Origin: Lactobacillus sp. CBA3606
Lineage (GTDB): Bacteria; Bacillota; Bacilli; Lactobacillales; Lactobacillaceae
NCBI RefSeq assembly: GCF_002970935.1
Contig: NZ_CP027194.1
Coordinates: 1,488,001-1,552,000, forward strand
Length of the DNA: 64,000 nt
Direction: 5' to 3'
Positions 25,413 to 34,655 of the stretch are shown in pieces. Both the position numbers and the translations under genes were made by a program. Positions within the stretch are counted from its first letter, which is position 1. Every line of letters starts with the position of its first letter. The notes beneath the pieces are model-generated. The model saw nothing but the letters and a program-made list of their open reading frames with translations. It searched no databases and was not told the origin of the DNA.

Positions 25413-25441
25413 AATGTAAGCCCTTTCTTAGCCGGTGTCAA
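25413..25441 (-). promoter_or_regulatory. Promoter and cre-like site, first bgl operon
   Basis: TTGACA (25436-25441), 17 bases, TACATT (25413-25418). A cre-like word TGTAAGCCCTTTCT (plus strand 25415-25428) has one mismatch from the consensus, in the central CG. It overlaps the -10 and spacer, so CcpA would block the promoter. Confidence 0.68.
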
Positions 25442-25490
25442 CCTTATTTTTCATTTCAAAATTAATTCGTGTCCCTCACAAGGACTCATC

Positions 25491-25805
25491 CTAGCCCCTA
25501 ATTAAGGTCAATACCTCGGGTTGCTTCTTAATAATTTCTAGCAATCGGCTGGCACTACGACTAGGACGAGATTTGCCACTTTCCCATGATTCAACTGTCC
25601 TTGGTGACACAGAAAGAACCGTTGCCAAGACCCGCTGAGTAACTTCAATTTCTGCACGAATTGCTTTAATTTCAGTTGCACTATACTGTGGTGCTGGCAT
25701 AATTGAGACTTCATGAGTTGTAACCTGTGACCCATCGCCATTCAATGCTGCAGTTGCTTGTCGGATACTCTTTTGTAAAGCTGTTAATTTTTCAGTCATT
25801 TTCAT
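25491..25805 (-). CDS. HTH antitoxin of a HigBA-like toxin-antitoxin pair
   Basis: A 104-residue protein with a C-terminal XRE-type helix-turn-helix (about 50-100: 'EIKAIRAEIEVTQRVLATVLSVSPRTVESWESGKSRPS'), of the HigA/MqsA-like antitoxin group. The N-terminal half probably binds the toxin. It is encoded after the toxin with a 14-base overlap, the reversed order typical of HigBA. It should bind the long palindrome before the operon. The start has AAAGG close by; an ATG two codons later is an alternative. Confidence 0.82.
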   Translation of the reverse strand: MKMTEKLTALQKSIRQATAALNGDGSQVTTHEVSIMPAPQYSATEIKAIRAEIEVTQRVLATVLSVSPRTVESWESGKSRPSRSASRLLEIIKKQPEVLTLIRG

Positions 25806-26181
25806 AAGCCTTTCTTGATAATAATTTTGAAAATTTATATAGGGCCCTTTTTTCTGGATTGGTGAGTGTTACTTTATGATTTTTCTTATAGATTTTAAGA
25901 AACCAGAGCTGGCTACCTTGAGCAACAAAATAAATGGTCCGATAACTACCACTTTTTCCTTGTGTACTTTCTGGATCGGCATAACGATACTTGTATGCGC
26001 CACCAGTACCCTTAATGATACTACCCGGAAATTTTTTGCCATGGTTGTTTACTGGAAGCCTGTTTCGATATGCGGCAATCTTAGCCTCAAAATCATCACG
26101 GTGTTTTTTAGTTAACTTTAACTCACACCATTCTTTATTGAACTCATCCGTATAGACAAACGTGATATTAGGGTTACTCAT
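25792..26181 (-). CDS. RelE/HigB-like toxin
   Basis: A 129-residue basic protein of the RelE/HigB fold, predicted to be a ribosome-dependent mRNA endonuclease. The central part 'IIKGTGGAYKYRYADPESTQGKSGSYRTIYFV' carries the basic residues of the cleavage site (KYRYA, SYRTIYF), followed by 'LWFLKIYKKNHK' and 'LTNPEKRALYKFSKLL', all family-typical. It is first in the operon and overlaps the antitoxin gene. No truncation is seen, so the pair is probably functional. Confidence 0.84.
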   Translation of the reverse strand: MSNPNITFVYTDEFNKEWCELKLTKKHRDDFEAKIAAYRNRLPVNNHGKKFPGSIIKGTGGAYKYRYADPESTQGKSGSYRTIYFVAQGSQLWFLKIYKKNHKVTLTNPEKRALYKFSKLLSRKAYEND

Positions 26182-26194
26182 AACAGACCTTTCT

Positions 26195-26236
26195 GACTAC
26201 TACGCATAAATCGTATACGATTTATGCGTAGTAGTC
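26195..26236. promoter_or_regulatory. 42-bp perfect palindrome, toxin-antitoxin operator
   Basis: Every base from 26195 to 26236 pairs with its mirror position; each arm is 21 bases (starting GACTACTACGCATAAATC, centre TCGTA/TACGA). It starts 13 bases upstream of the toxin ATG and must be the autoregulatory operator or overlap the promoter. Confidence 0.85.
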
Positions 26237-26281
26237 AATTCATTAATACTTTAACGATGTACCTAAATGTAAATCCGAAAA

Positions 26282-26330
26282 AATAGTCCAATACCTTGAA
26301 ATGATAAACTAACAAGGCATTGGACTAACT
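26282..26330 (-). terminator. Terminator after the alpha/beta hydrolase
   Basis: Stem TAGTCCAAT-CCTT / AAGG-ATTGGACTA, followed on the minus strand by six T. Confidence 0.75.
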
Positions 26331-26360
26331 ATATAAAAACTGCTTACAATTAAATTCGCT

Positions 26361-27299
26361 TTACTTCACATACATTCCCATAAATTGCGTTACCTTTTGC
26401 GTATACAATTTCGGTTGCGTCGTATACGATTCGGCATGGCCTGCACCTGGTACCACCCAGATTTTTTTAGTCTTAACTGTGGTGGCACGATAATTTTGGT
26501 AGACCATCTTGGTTGGCACAAACGTGTCCTGACCACCATGAATGAAAAAGATGGGCAACTTATTATGCTTTAGCTGCGCAACTGAACTCGCTTTAAGAAA
26601 GTTAAAGTGAGCTTTCGCATCAGCGACCAAACTCGCGGTATAAATTAGTGGGAATTTTGGTAAATGATACAGTTCTTTGAGTTCATAACTTAACTCGTCA
26701 CTCACACTCGTATAACCACAATCTTCAATAATCGCTTTAACCTGTGACGGTAACGGTTCACCGCTCATCATCATGACAGTGGCACCCCCCATTGAGACAC
26801 CAAACAGGCCAATCTGGCTCTTAGGACCAACCCGTTTGACGACTTGGCGCGTCCACTTAACATAATCTAGACGATCCGGCCAACCAAACCCATAATAATC
26901 GCCGGCACTTTGACCATTGCCGCGGTCATCAGGAGCTAAAACATTATATCCACGGCGATGCCAGAGACGAATATAGCTTGCCATCTGTTCTTTATTCCCC
27001 ATATAGCCATGGGCAACGACAATCGTCCGTGTCGTTTTTTTAGTTGCCGGTACAAAATCAGCCACTAATTTTAAATGATCCGTTGCTGACCATTCATGCC
27101 AAGTTTGTTTTTTGACAGTCTTCAGCCAAGCTTGGTTCTTTTTTAAAGTTGTATGACTGCGTTTAGAACTATGCGTCAAGACTTTCGGCGTCGGCTCGAA
27201 AGCAAAATGATAGAGATAGAAACTCCCACCTGTTATCCCGATAACAACGACAGCAACCACTGCGACGACAGCAAGTAGCCATTTTTTACGTTTAGTCAT
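26361..27299 (-). CDS. Membrane-anchored alpha/beta hydrolase
   Basis: A 312-residue serine hydrolase facing the outside, with an N-terminal uncleaved signal anchor (residues 6-30, 'KWLLAVVAVVAVVVIGITGGSFYLY'). The catalytic triad is Ser169 in GVSMGG, Asp258 in GGQDTFVP and His288 in GAGHAES, and the oxyanion segment is HGYMGNK. It resembles the cell-surface hydrolases of lactobacilli. An ester or peptide-like substrate is likely but unproven. Its start overlaps the end of the DUF1836 gene by eight bases, so the two are co-expressed. Confidence 0.86.
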   Translation of the reverse strand: MTKRKKWLLAVVAVVAVVVIGITGGSFYLYHFAFEPTPKVLTHSSKRSHTTLKKNQAWLKTVKKQTWHEWSATDHLKLVADFVPATKKTTRTIVVAHGYMGNKEQMASYIRLWHRRGYNVLAPDDRGNGQSAGDYYGFGWPDRLDYVKWTRQVVKRVGPKSQIGLFGVSMGGATVMMMSGEPLPSQVKAIIEDCGYTSVSDELSYELKELYHLPKFPLIYTASLVADAKAHFNFLKASSVAQLKHNKLPIFFIHGGQDTFVPTKMVYQNYRATTVKTKKIWVVPGAGHAESYTTQPKLYTQKVTQFMGMYVK

Positions 27300-27777
27300 T
27301 GGTCGCTACCTCGCTTGCTAAAGTGGCTAATTGTCGTTTCGTTAATAAGTGAGTTGCGACCGTCTGGGCAGCCAACTGAATCGCTTTTGTCATGACATCC
27401 GGGGCTAATGTCACTGTTTGCCCACGCAAAGTTTGTTCAAAAGCCTGACCGAACTGCGTGTATCGCGCTTCAATCTGACGCGACTCTCGAATCGTTAAAA
27501 TCGCCTGACTAATCGTCGTTAAAGAAAAGTCTTGCTTTAAAATTGTCACGACCAACACGGCAGCTAACTGATGCCGTGCATACTGCCGCCCCGTCGTCGG
27601 TCGACTAAAGAAATGTTGCTTCACATAACTATTGACCATCGTTTTAGTGACCGCTGGAATCTCCAGGGGGGCCAGGGTTTGGTTAACTAACTGTAATAAT
27701 TGATCCATATAAACTGGCATTGTTGGGAACTGTTCCCATGGTAATAAGTGAAATTCAGTTAAAGGTTGTGCTGTCAT
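27292..27777 (-). CDS. DUF1836 family protein, probable MerR-like regulator
   Basis: A 161-residue DUF1836 protein. The N-terminal half ('LEIPAVTKTMVNSYVKQHFFSRPTTGRQYARHQLAAVLVVTIL') has a MerR-like winged helix-turn-helix look, and the rest is helical ('FSLTTISQAILTIRESRQ'). The family is common in Firmicutes and is thought regulatory, without a defined target. The ATG is preceded by AGGAGGTCG. First gene of a two-gene operon with the surface hydrolase. Confidence 0.8.
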   Translation of the reverse strand: MTAQPLTEFHLLPWEQFPTMPVYMDQLLQLVNQTLAPLEIPAVTKTMVNSYVKQHFFSRPTTGRQYARHQLAAVLVVTILKQDFSLTTISQAILTIRESRQIEARYTQFGQAFEQTLRGQTVTLAPDVMTKAIQLAAQTVATHLLTKRQLATLASEVATND

Positions 27778-27981
27778 TATTCGACCTCCTAAGTTAGTCT
27801 TAAGTTACCGTAACTCAAACTCAAATTCAAGCTAATTTAGTTTTATTAATTATATTATATAGATTTAAAATCTATATAAAAATCTAGTCCGGCTGCTTAT
27901 CGAAAATAACTTGAACCGGCACCCAATTTTCGGCTAAAATGAATAAGACTTAAAATTACGCATTACAGAAAGGACCCTTTC

Positions 27982-28455
27982 ATGAATAACGTTTATTTAG
28001 CCGCTCCTTTTTTTGACGAGGCCCAAAAAGCACGCATTGCTCAGGTTAAAGCTGCTTTAATCGCTAACCCAACCATCAACTCAGCCGGTATTTTCTTACC
28101 AGAAGAGCACCAATTCGAAGCTGAACCCTTTGGTAGCCGAGCTTGGCAACAATACGTCTATGCCTCCGACATGCGGCAAGTTCACCGCGCTGATCTAGTG
28201 GTCGCCCTGCTCGACTTCGACATGACCAGTGACACTAACGAACCTGATTCCGGTACTATGTTCGAAATTGGCGCCGCCGTGGCTGAAAAAACGCCGGTCT
28301 TGGTCGTTCAATTCGATGCTGACAAACAACTCAACTTAATGATTGCCCAAGGCTTAACTGCTTATTTCGATGCTAGCAAAGATGGATTACAAGCATTAGC
28401 CGCATACGATTGTGACAACCTTAAATCCAGACCAGCCAAGCGCCCCGTTTTTTAA
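27982..28455 (+). CDS. Nucleoside 2-deoxyribosyltransferase
   Basis: A 157-residue cytosolic enzyme that swaps bases between deoxyribonucleosides, exactly the length of the known lactobacillus enzymes. The N-terminal 'VYLAAPFFDEAQKARIAQVKAAL' and the active-site segment 'EPDSGTMFEIGAAVA', with the catalytic Glu in the D-x-G-T-x-x-E pattern, identify the family. The final 'KSRPAKRPVF' has the aromatic C-terminus that completes the neighbouring subunit's site in this family. AGAAAGGACC lies upstream. Monocistronic, for nucleoside salvage. Confidence 0.88.
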   Translation: MNNVYLAAPFFDEAQKARIAQVKAALIANPTINSAGIFLPEEHQFEAEPFGSRAWQQYVYASDMRQVHRADLVVALLDFDMTSDTNEPDSGTMFEIGAAVAEKTPVLVVQFDADKQLNLMIAQGLTAYFDASKDGLQALAAYDCDNLKSRPAKRPVF

Positions 28456-28477
28456 ATCTTTAAATCGTCAACCGTTC

Positions 28478-28530
28478 AAGCCCCGCACTTCACCCGGCAC
28501 TATGTCGTGATGAAATGCGGGGCTTTTTAA
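28478..28530 (+). terminator. Terminator after the deoxyribosyltransferase
   Basis: Stem AAGCCCCGCA-TTCA / TGAA-TGCGGGGCTT with T-run. Confidence 0.85.
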
Positions 28531-28677
28531 GGCACCAAGTCGTCATAAAATCTAATTAAGCCCAAACATTTAACACCGCCGTCGACTAAAACTTTGCATT
28601 GTTCGTTACCAAACTAAACTTAAATGGCATTAATATTGTTATAATAGAACTTAAACAAAATGTGGAGGCCCGCCGTT

Positions 28678-30228
28678 ATGCAAATTAAATTAATCTCGAC
28701 TAGTGATGTTCATGGTTATTTAGCGCCCACCGACTATAGCCGGCGTGACCACGTGGTGCCCTTTGGCCTTAGTCGAGCGGCGACAGTGATTCAACAATTA
28801 ACTCAGATAGACAACGATGATGTTTGGCCAATCGTCATTGATAATGGAGACTTCGTTCAGGGCTCACCTTTGACTTACTTTATTGCGCGCCAGCACCAAG
28901 AAGCCGCCCCGTTATACTCGCGGTTAGCCAATCGTAATCACGTCCAAGCGGGCGTTTTTGGCAATCACGAATTTAACTACGGTCTCGACTTTTTGGACCT
29001 GTGCGAATCAGCCCGTAATTATCCCATGTTGGCCGCTAACATTCATGATGACCAGCACCGAACCTTATTTTCAAAACCCTACACCATCCTAGAACGCGCC
29101 GGCGTTAAGGTTGCCATCTTAGGCCTCACCACCCAATTTGTTGCCCATTGGGAACTCGCCAAACATTTAGACGGCCTGCACTTTGAAGACGTCGTGGCAA
29201 CGGCAAAAAAGTATGTCCCTAAGTTACGCGCCTTAGCCGATGTCGTGGTCGTTGCTTACCACGGTGGCTTGGAACGTGATCCCCACACGGATGCGCCCAC
29301 AGAACGCTTAAATGGTGAAAACCGTGGCGCCGCTTTATTGGCAGAAGTCCCAGGGATTGATGCGCTTATCACCGGCCATCAACATCGAAAATTAGCCGTC
29401 ACGGTCCATGGTGTTCCCGTGACCCAGCCTGGGATGAAAGGTACTAACGTTGGCGTAATTACCCTTGATCTCAACGATCAAAAACAAATTATTCATGGGC
29501 AACCAGCGGTTTTAAGCGTAAAAAATGCGCAACCTGATGCTGAAACTATGGCATTAATCCAACCGATTAATCACAAAATGGAAGACTGGTTAGACACCCC
29601 GTTAGGTAAAATTAATGGCAACATGTTGGTACATAATCACTTAGAAGCCCGGTTACACAACCATCCTTATATTAACTTTATCAACCAAGTTGAGATGACC
29701 GCCACTGGAACTGATATTGCGGCGACGGCACTCTTCAATAATGATGTCCCTGGTCTCAAACAACACGTGACGATGCGCGAAGTCATGAATAGTTATATCT
29801 ACCCAAATAAACTCGCTGTTGAAACAATTACCGGTGCAGCTTTAAAACAAGCACTGGAACGCTGTGCCAGTTATTTTCTGTTGCAGGCTGGACAAGTTAT
29901 CGTCAATCCTGAATTTTTAAAGCCGAAATTGCGTCATTATATTTATGATATTTATAGTGGCATCGACTATACCTTTGACTTGACCCGCCCCATTGGGCAA
30001 CGCGTGGTTCAACTCGATTATCATGGGCAACCCGTGCAACCTGATCAACCCCTAACCGTCACATTAAACCATTATCGTGCCGGGGGCGGTGGTAACTATC
30101 CGATGTATTCACGTGACAAGATCACCCGGCAATTATCCATTGACATGACAGTTCTAATCGCTGATTATTTTGCTGAAAATCCAGTGGTTACAGCGCGTCA
30201 ACCTACTAATTTTAAAGTCCTTTATTAA
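28678..30228 (+). CDS. Metallophosphoesterase / 5'-nucleotidase family protein, cytosolic
   Basis: A 516-residue UshA/YfkN-type enzyme hydrolysing nucleotides or 2',3'-cyclic nucleotides. The N-terminal metallophosphatase domain (about 1-250) shows SDVHG, DNGDF, GNHEFNYG, AYHGG and GHQHRK motifs. The C-terminal 5'-nucleotidase domain (about 300-500) shows 'NKLAVETITGAALKQALE' and 'TLNHYRAGGGGNYPMY'. It has no signal peptide or cell-wall anchor, unlike many relatives, so it acts in the cytosol. ATG 28678 is chosen because TGGAGG precedes it; the upstream ATG overlaps that site. Confidence 0.88.
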   Translation: MQIKLISTSDVHGYLAPTDYSRRDHVVPFGLSRAATVIQQLTQIDNDDVWPIVIDNGDFVQGSPLTYFIARQHQEAAPLYSRLANRNHVQAGVFGNHEFNYGLDFLDLCESARNYPMLAANIHDDQHRTLFSKPYTILERAGVKVAILGLTTQFVAHWELAKHLDGLHFEDVVATAKKYVPKLRALADVVVVAYHGGLERDPHTDAPTERLNGENRGAALLAEVPGIDALITGHQHRKLAVTVHGVPVTQPGMKGTNVGVITLDLNDQKQIIHGQPAVLSVKNAQPDAETMALIQPINHKMEDWLDTPLGKINGNMLVHNHLEARLHNHPYINFINQVEMTATGTDIAATALFNNDVPGLKQHVTMREVMNSYIYPNKLAVETITGAALKQALERCASYFLLQAGQVIVNPEFLKPKLRHYIYDIYSGIDYTFDLTRPIGQRVVQLDYHGQPVQPDQPLTVTLNHYRAGGGGNYPMYSRDKITRQLSIDMTVLIADYFAENPVVTARQPTNFKVLY

Positions 30229-30232
30229 GAAA

Positions 30233-30284
30233 AAAAGCGGGTCCCTAGCTAAATGTTGACATTTAGCTAGGGACCCGCTTTTAA
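30233..30284. terminator. Bidirectional terminator
   Basis: Stem AAGCGGGTCCCTAGCTAAAT / ATTTAGCTAGGGACCCGCTT with A- and T-runs, between the convergent nucleotidase and reductase genes. Confidence 0.9.
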
Positions 30285-30294
30285 TCACTAATCT

Positions 30295-31155
30295 TTAGAA
30301 ATCAACTTCATCAGGGTCGTTAGCTAAGCCAGCTACCCCATGCATGCCATTAATGGTTTTCACATCTTCAGCACTCAATTCAAAATCAAATAATTCTGTA
30401 TTTTGTTGAATCCGATCAGCGTGCACTGATTTTGGTAGTGGTAAGAAACCACGTTGCAATGACCAACGGAGAACTACTTGTGCCACACTCTTTTGGTACT
30501 TATCCGCAATCGTCTTCAATGCTGGAATACCAAAGATTTTACCCGTGCCTAATGGACTATAAGCTTCGGACAAAATGCCATGTGCCTCATTGTAAGCCAC
30601 AACTTCAGGTTCAGTGTCACTAGGATTCAAGAAGATTTGGTTCACGGCTGGTACCACTTTAGCCGTCTTTAATAAGACATCTAAGTGGGCTGGCCGGAAA
30701 TTAGAGACCCCAATTGCCCGGGCTTTACGAGCCGCATATAAGTCTTCCATCGCCCGCCAAGTATCGGCCGTCAATTGTTCAAAGTTAGCTCGCATCGCTG
30801 CTGGATTAGGCCAATGAATTAAATATAAATCAACATAGTCTAAGCCTAACTTGTCTAATGACGTCGCTAACGCGGCCTTAGTCGCTTCATAACCATGATC
30901 AGCATTCCAAAGCTTTGTGGTCACAAATAAATCTTTGCGGTCAACGCCACTATCTGCAATCGCTTTACCAACACTATCTTCGTTGCCATAAGCGGCCGCG
31001 GTATCAATATGGCGATAACCAGCTTTTAAAGCCGCCAGTACGGACTCATAAGCCACTTGACCATCAGGCGTTTGCCAAGTCCCAAAACCAACAATGGGAA
31101 TCTTGGTGCCATTATTCAAACTATACGTATCGGTAAGCTTTGTTAATTGTGTCAT
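30295..31155 (-). CDS. Aldo/keto reductase
   Basis: A 286-residue (beta/alpha)8 NADPH-dependent reductase of the 2,5-diketo-D-gluconate reductase group. The catalytic tetrad is present: Asp and Tyr in 'IDTAAAYGNE', Lys in 'TTKLWN' and His in 'LIHWPNP'. The cofactor-binding C-terminal segment 'LPLPKSVHADRIQQNTELFDFELS' carries the K-S and R residues for the NADPH 2'-phosphate. A broad carbonyl substrate range is expected. A GGAGGC-like site precedes the ATG. Single gene. Confidence 0.9.
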   Translation of the reverse strand: MTQLTKLTDTYSLNNGTKIPIVGFGTWQTPDGQVAYESVLAALKAGYRHIDTAAAYGNEDSVGKAIADSGVDRKDLFVTTKLWNADHGYEATKAALATSLDKLGLDYVDLYLIHWPNPAAMRANFEQLTADTWRAMEDLYAARKARAIGVSNFRPAHLDVLLKTAKVVPAVNQIFLNPSDTEPEVVAYNEAHGILSEAYSPLGTGKIFGIPALKTIADKYQKSVAQVVLRWSLQRGFLPLPKSVHADRIQQNTELFDFELSAEDVKTINGMHGVAGLANDPDEVDF

Positions 31156-31301
31156 TAAGAAATGCCTCCAGTATTTTATTTACTAAGACTAAGTTTACTC
31201 GTCAAGGGGGGCCTTGGTCAAGCATCTTGTCCCTAAATAGATGACACCAACTCGATTCGGTGCGAAAATATGATTATCTTAAGTAAATGGCGGTGATAAT
31301 G

Positions 31302-32054
31302 ATGGCCGATGCGACGCTATTAATGCAAACAGCCCTATTAGCTGGTGCAACCTTGTTAGAAAATGGCGCTGAAATTGCGCGCGTAGAAGATACCATGCAA
31401 CGGATTGCCGCTAATGCTGGTTATCCTGACGCCCAAATTTTTGTTTTATTAACCGGTATTACGATTTCATTACCAACCGTCACCGCTAGTCAGGTGCGCG
31501 CTATTCATCAACGGGGCATGGACTTAGAAAAGGTAGATCAAGTGAACACATTGTCACGCCAATTCGCCCAACACCAAATTACCCTCCCAACATTTGCAAT
31601 CAAATTAAAGCACGTCAGTCAAGCTGTGCCGACCTTCCGTTTTTATTGGTTAGCCTTAGCGGCCGCCATCGTCAGTGTGACACTAATGATTGCCTTTACT
31701 GGACATGCCACGCCAGCCGATTTAATCACGTGTGGGCTGGCTGGCGTTGGCGGCTTCAGCGTTTATTATTGGATCAATCGCCTAGGTCAAATTCGGTTTC
31801 TAAGTGAATTTGCTGGGGCTTTAATTATCGGTATCATCACCCTACTTGGGTTTTATCTAACAACTGGTCACTATCATCCGGATGCCATCATTATTGGTGC
31901 CATCATGCCGTTAGTGCCCGGGGTCGCCATTACAAATGCTGTCCGTGATACAATGACTGGTAATTTGTTAAGCGGTCCAGCCCGGGCGATGGAAGCAATT
32001 CTATCCGCTTGTGCGATTGGGGTTGGAATTGCCTTAACATCGATTTTTTATTAA
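31302..32054 (+). CDS. ThrE-type threonine/serine exporter, N-terminal component
   Basis: About 250 residues, matching the first half of ThrE (formerly DUF1212): a soluble N-terminal domain ('LLENGAEIARVEDTMQRIAANAGY') and five membrane helices ('LIIGIITLLGFYLTTGHYHPDAIIIGAIMPLVPGVAITNAVRD'). In this bacterium ThrE is split in two genes; the second follows after 14 bases. Together they would export threonine, serine or small peptides. GGCGGTGAT at 31289-31297 fits ATG 31302; ATG 31287 is a longer alternative. Confidence 0.85.
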   Translation: MADATLLMQTALLAGATLLENGAEIARVEDTMQRIAANAGYPDAQIFVLLTGITISLPTVTASQVRAIHQRGMDLEKVDQVNTLSRQFAQHQITLPTFAIKLKHVSQAVPTFRFYWLALAAAIVSVTLMIAFTGHATPADLITCGLAGVGGFSVYYWINRLGQIRFLSEFAGALIIGIITLLGFYLTTGHYHPDAIIIGAIMPLVPGVAITNAVRDTMTGNLLSGPARAMEAILSACAIGVGIALTSIFY

Positions 32055-32068
32055 GGGAGATGCTTAAC

Positions 32069-32554
32069 ATGGGACATTGGTTATTAACCACCGGCTTATT
32101 ACAAACCTTACTCGCTTATTTAGCCACTGCGGGTTTCGGTGTTTTATTAAATATTCCACGGCGAGCAGTTAACCTGAGTGGCTGGGTGGGCGCAGCAGGC
32201 TGGGTCACCTATGAAGCGATTGCTCAGGTTTTGCCACTAACTATTAACATCAAGCTTGCATTAGGCAACTTAGGCGCTGCCATTGTGATTGGCGTCGCTA
32301 GTGGTTGGGCGGCACACTATAAACAAATGCCGATGATTATCTTCAATATTCCTAGCTTAGTTCCACTCGTCCCCGGTGGGCAAGCCTATCGCGTTGTGCG
32401 TAATCTAGTCACCGGGCATCCCGCCATAGCGACCCATTATTTTGTCCAAGTCGTCATTATTGCAGGCGTAATTGCGATTGGGTTTTTAATTGCTGAATTT
32501 ATCAATCGTTTAACTTGGACTTTAGCGCAACAAACACCAAAGGATCACGCTTGA
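32069..32554 (+). CDS. ThrE-type threonine/serine exporter, C-terminal component
   Basis: About 161 residues with four or five membrane helices, matching the C-terminal half of ThrE. The segment 'IFNIPSLVPLVPGGQAYRVVRNLVTG' mirrors 'PLVPGVAITNAVRD' of the partner, as expected from the internal repeat of the family. ATG 32069 is chosen because AAGGGAG stands upstream. Translated together with the previous gene. Confidence 0.85.
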   Translation: MGHWLLTTGLLQTLLAYLATAGFGVLLNIPRRAVNLSGWVGAAGWVTYEAIAQVLPLTINIKLALGNLGAAIVIGVASGWAAHYKQMPMIIFNIPSLVPLVPGGQAYRVVRNLVTGHPAIATHYFVQVVIIAGVIAIGFLIAEFINRLTWTLAQQTPKDHA

Positions 32555-32583
32555 AATCAGTTTTCAAGCGTGATCCTTTTAAA
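32538..32583. terminator. Bidirectional terminator
   Basis: Perfect stem AAAGGATCACGCTTGAAA / TTTCAAGCGTGATCCTTT between the convergent exporter and uppP genes. Confidence 0.88.
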
Positions 32584-32599
32584 AATCAGTCGTTCAGTC

Positions 32600-33427
32600 T
32601 TAATGGACCAGTGTGAAGTAGGCAATTACTAAGGCCCCGAGCACAATTCGATACCAACCAAAGACCTTGAAGTCATTGCGTTTGATGTAATCTAACAAGA
32701 AACGAATCGATAAGTAAGCGACCACAAAGGAGACAATCACCCCAACTGCTAGAACAACCCCTTGGGCGCCAGCTAATGAATTACCGTGATCAAAATACTT
32801 ATACAACTTCAATAATGACGCCCCAAACATGGTTGGAATCGCCATAAAGAATGAGAACTCAGTCGCCACATAACGCGACGTCCCAATTAAGATTGCACCT
32901 AAAATCGTAGCGCCAGAACGCGACGTCCCTGGGACTAACGAAAGTAATTGGAAACAACCGATAAAAAGCGCCGTCGTATAAGGCAACGTCTTTAATTCAC
33001 TGAACCGTGGTGTTAAACGTTTATTATGATTTTCAATCACAATAAAGAGCACCCCATAAATAATCAAAGTTGCTGAAACCACCGCCCAATTCATCAGATG
33101 GGCATCCATCCAATCATTCAATGGCAACCCAATAATGACCGATGGAATGACCGCTAGAATCACTTTACTCCACAACACCCAAGTATCCCGCTTTTCCGGC
33201 CGACTCTTACGTGGCGATAAGGGATTTAGCTTATGGAAGTAGATGACAACCACCGCCATAATCGCTCCTAATTGAATCACCACATTAAACATATCCGTAA
33301 ACTGCGTTGATTGTTGCATCTTAATAAACTCATCAACTAAGACCAAATGCCCCGTTGAACTAATTGGTAAGAATTCAGTAATCCCTTCAACAATCCCCAA
33401 GATTACTGCTTTAATAATATCTAACAC
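32600..33427 (-). CDS. uppP: Undecaprenyl-diphosphate phosphatase
   Basis: A 275-residue membrane enzyme (BacA/UppP) that recycles undecaprenyl pyrophosphate for cell-wall synthesis and contributes to bacitracin tolerance. Both conserved regions are seen: the N-terminal '[20 protein letters not shown]' with the (E/Q)-rich site and the second '[19 protein letters not shown]' with PGxSRSGAT. About eight hydrophobic segments. The length is normal. The ATG follows AGAAAGGAATT. Monocistronic. Confidence 0.93.
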   Translation of the reverse strand: MLDIIKAVILGIVEGITEFLPISSTGHLVLVDEFIKMQQSTQFTDMFNVVIQLGAIMAVVVIYFHKLNPLSPRKSRPEKRDTWVLWSKVILAVIPSVIIGLPLNDWMDAHLMNWAVVSATLIIYGVLFIVIENHNKRLTPRFSELKTLPYTTALFIGCFQLLSLVPGTSRSGATILGAILIGTSRYVATEFSFFMAIPTMFGASLLKLYKYFDHGNSLAGAQGVVLAVGVIVSFVVAYLSIRFLLDYIKRNDFKVFGWYRIVLGALVIAYFTLVH

Positions 33428-33535
33428 TGGCTAATTCCTTTCTTTTTCAACCCTTGCAACTGGCATTTAAACTATTTAATTATAGCAAGGCCACTAACGA
33501 GTTAATAGCACAATTCAGTAAGTATTTTGTAAAGT

Positions 33536-34054
33536 TTAGGCTGATAGGGCCGCCAAAGCCTGATCAAAGGCACTTTTAGTTTCGTTATCGAAACAAACAA
33601 TCTGAATCAACGCCACCGTTTTAGCCGTGGTTTGGGCCGTTGCTTGCAATGTTTGTAACGCAATCGGGGCCGCTAATGCTAAGGGAAAGTGATAGACCCC
33701 CGTACTAATTGATGGAAAAGCCACCTGTTGACAACCATGCGCTGCAGCAACGTTCAAGCTATTGCGATAACTATTCGCTAGCAATTGCCGCTCGTTATGC
33801 TGCCCACCACGCCATATTGGACCAGGCGTATGAATAATAAACTTGGCCGGCAAACGATACCCGCGAGTTAACTTAGCCTCCCCCGTTGCACAACCGTTTA
33901 ATAACCGGCAGGCCGCTAATAAGGCAGGACCCGCAGCCTGATGAATCGCACCATCGACGCCACCCCCGCCTAACAAAGTTGTATTCGCTGCGTTCACGAT
34001 TGCATCCACTTTGACTTGGGTAATATCGCCACGCTTAATTTCAATTTTAATCAT
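33536..34054 (-). CDS. Macrodomain protein, probable O-acetyl-ADP-ribose deacetylase
   Basis: A 172-residue stand-alone macrodomain. Family motifs are '[34 protein letters not shown]' near the N-terminus (ADP-ribose site with NAAN and GGGGVDGAI) and '[15 protein letters not shown]' for the diphosphate loop. It binds or hydrolyses ADP-ribose derivatives. It starts three bases after a TetR-family gene and belongs to a DUF4870-TetR-macrodomain operon, an unusual pairing that might point to regulated ADP-ribose metabolism (inference). Confidence 0.88.
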   Translation of the reverse strand: MIKIEIKRGDITQVKVDAIVNAANTTLLGGGGVDGAIHQAAGPALLAACRLLNGCATGEAKLTRGYRLPAKFIIHTPGPIWRGGQHNERQLLANSYRNSLNVAAAHGCQQVAFPSISTGVYHFPLALAAPIALQTLQATAQTTAKTVALIQIVCFDNETKSAFDQALAALSA

Positions 34055-34057
34055 CCG

Positions 34058-34639
34058 TTAGTCCCCCGCCATAATTAATTGAACACTGACGGTTGCTTGT
34101 TGCTTCAACTGGGCTGCGCTCGGCGCCTGCTTCGCTAAAATCTGCAACCCGGTCCGAACTTGCATTAAACTAGCCGCCAATGCAGCCACAGAGGCCGGCA
34201 AAGTTGCCGCATGGGGACTTAATATCCCCACTAACCGCGTTTGTAACCCAGCATATATGGCTTGCGTCTGGTCAGCAATGAGTTGATCTTGATCCCCAAC
34301 TTCAGCCATTGAATTAACCATGAAACAGCCCGCTGGCCACCGGTCACTTTGAAATGGCAGTAGCACACAATCTGTTAAGAGCGCTGTTAGTGGCGTTCCC
34401 AACGCTTGATCACGTTGGATTAGTTGCGTTAACTGCTGATCCAACACCGCCTGATAAGCCTGTAAACTTTGCCGTAATGCGACGGCCTTGCTATGATAAT
34501 GCCGATAGAACTGCGATCGTGACAGCTGCCCGCCACGTACTAAGTCATCCACTGTCGTCTGGGCATAGCCGTATTGCCAAAACTGCACCATGAAGGCTTC
34601 CACCACTGCTGATGGCATTGCTTTTTGCGTTGTTGTCAT
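34058..34639 (-). CDS. TetR/AcrR-family regulator
   Basis: About 193 residues with the TetR N-terminal helix-turn-helix ('VVEAFMVQFWQYGYAQTTVDDLVRGGQLSRSQFYRHYHSKAVALRQSL', residues 10-58) and a ligand-binding C-terminal domain of the AcuR/YcdC-like type ('PAGCFMVNSMAEVGDQD'). ATG 34639 is preferred because GGAAGG lies eight bases upstream. It probably controls this operon and perhaps a distant gene. The inducer is unknown. Confidence 0.86.
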   Translation of the reverse strand: MTTTQKAMPSAVVEAFMVQFWQYGYAQTTVDDLVRGGQLSRSQFYRHYHSKAVALRQSLQAYQAVLDQQLTQLIQRDQALGTPLTALLTDCVLLPFQSDRWPAGCFMVNSMAEVGDQDQLIADQTQAIYAGLQTRLVGILSPHAATLPASVAALAASLMQVRTGLQILAKQAPSAAQLKQQATVSVQLIMAGD

Positions 34640-34655
34640 TGCCGACACCTTCCTT

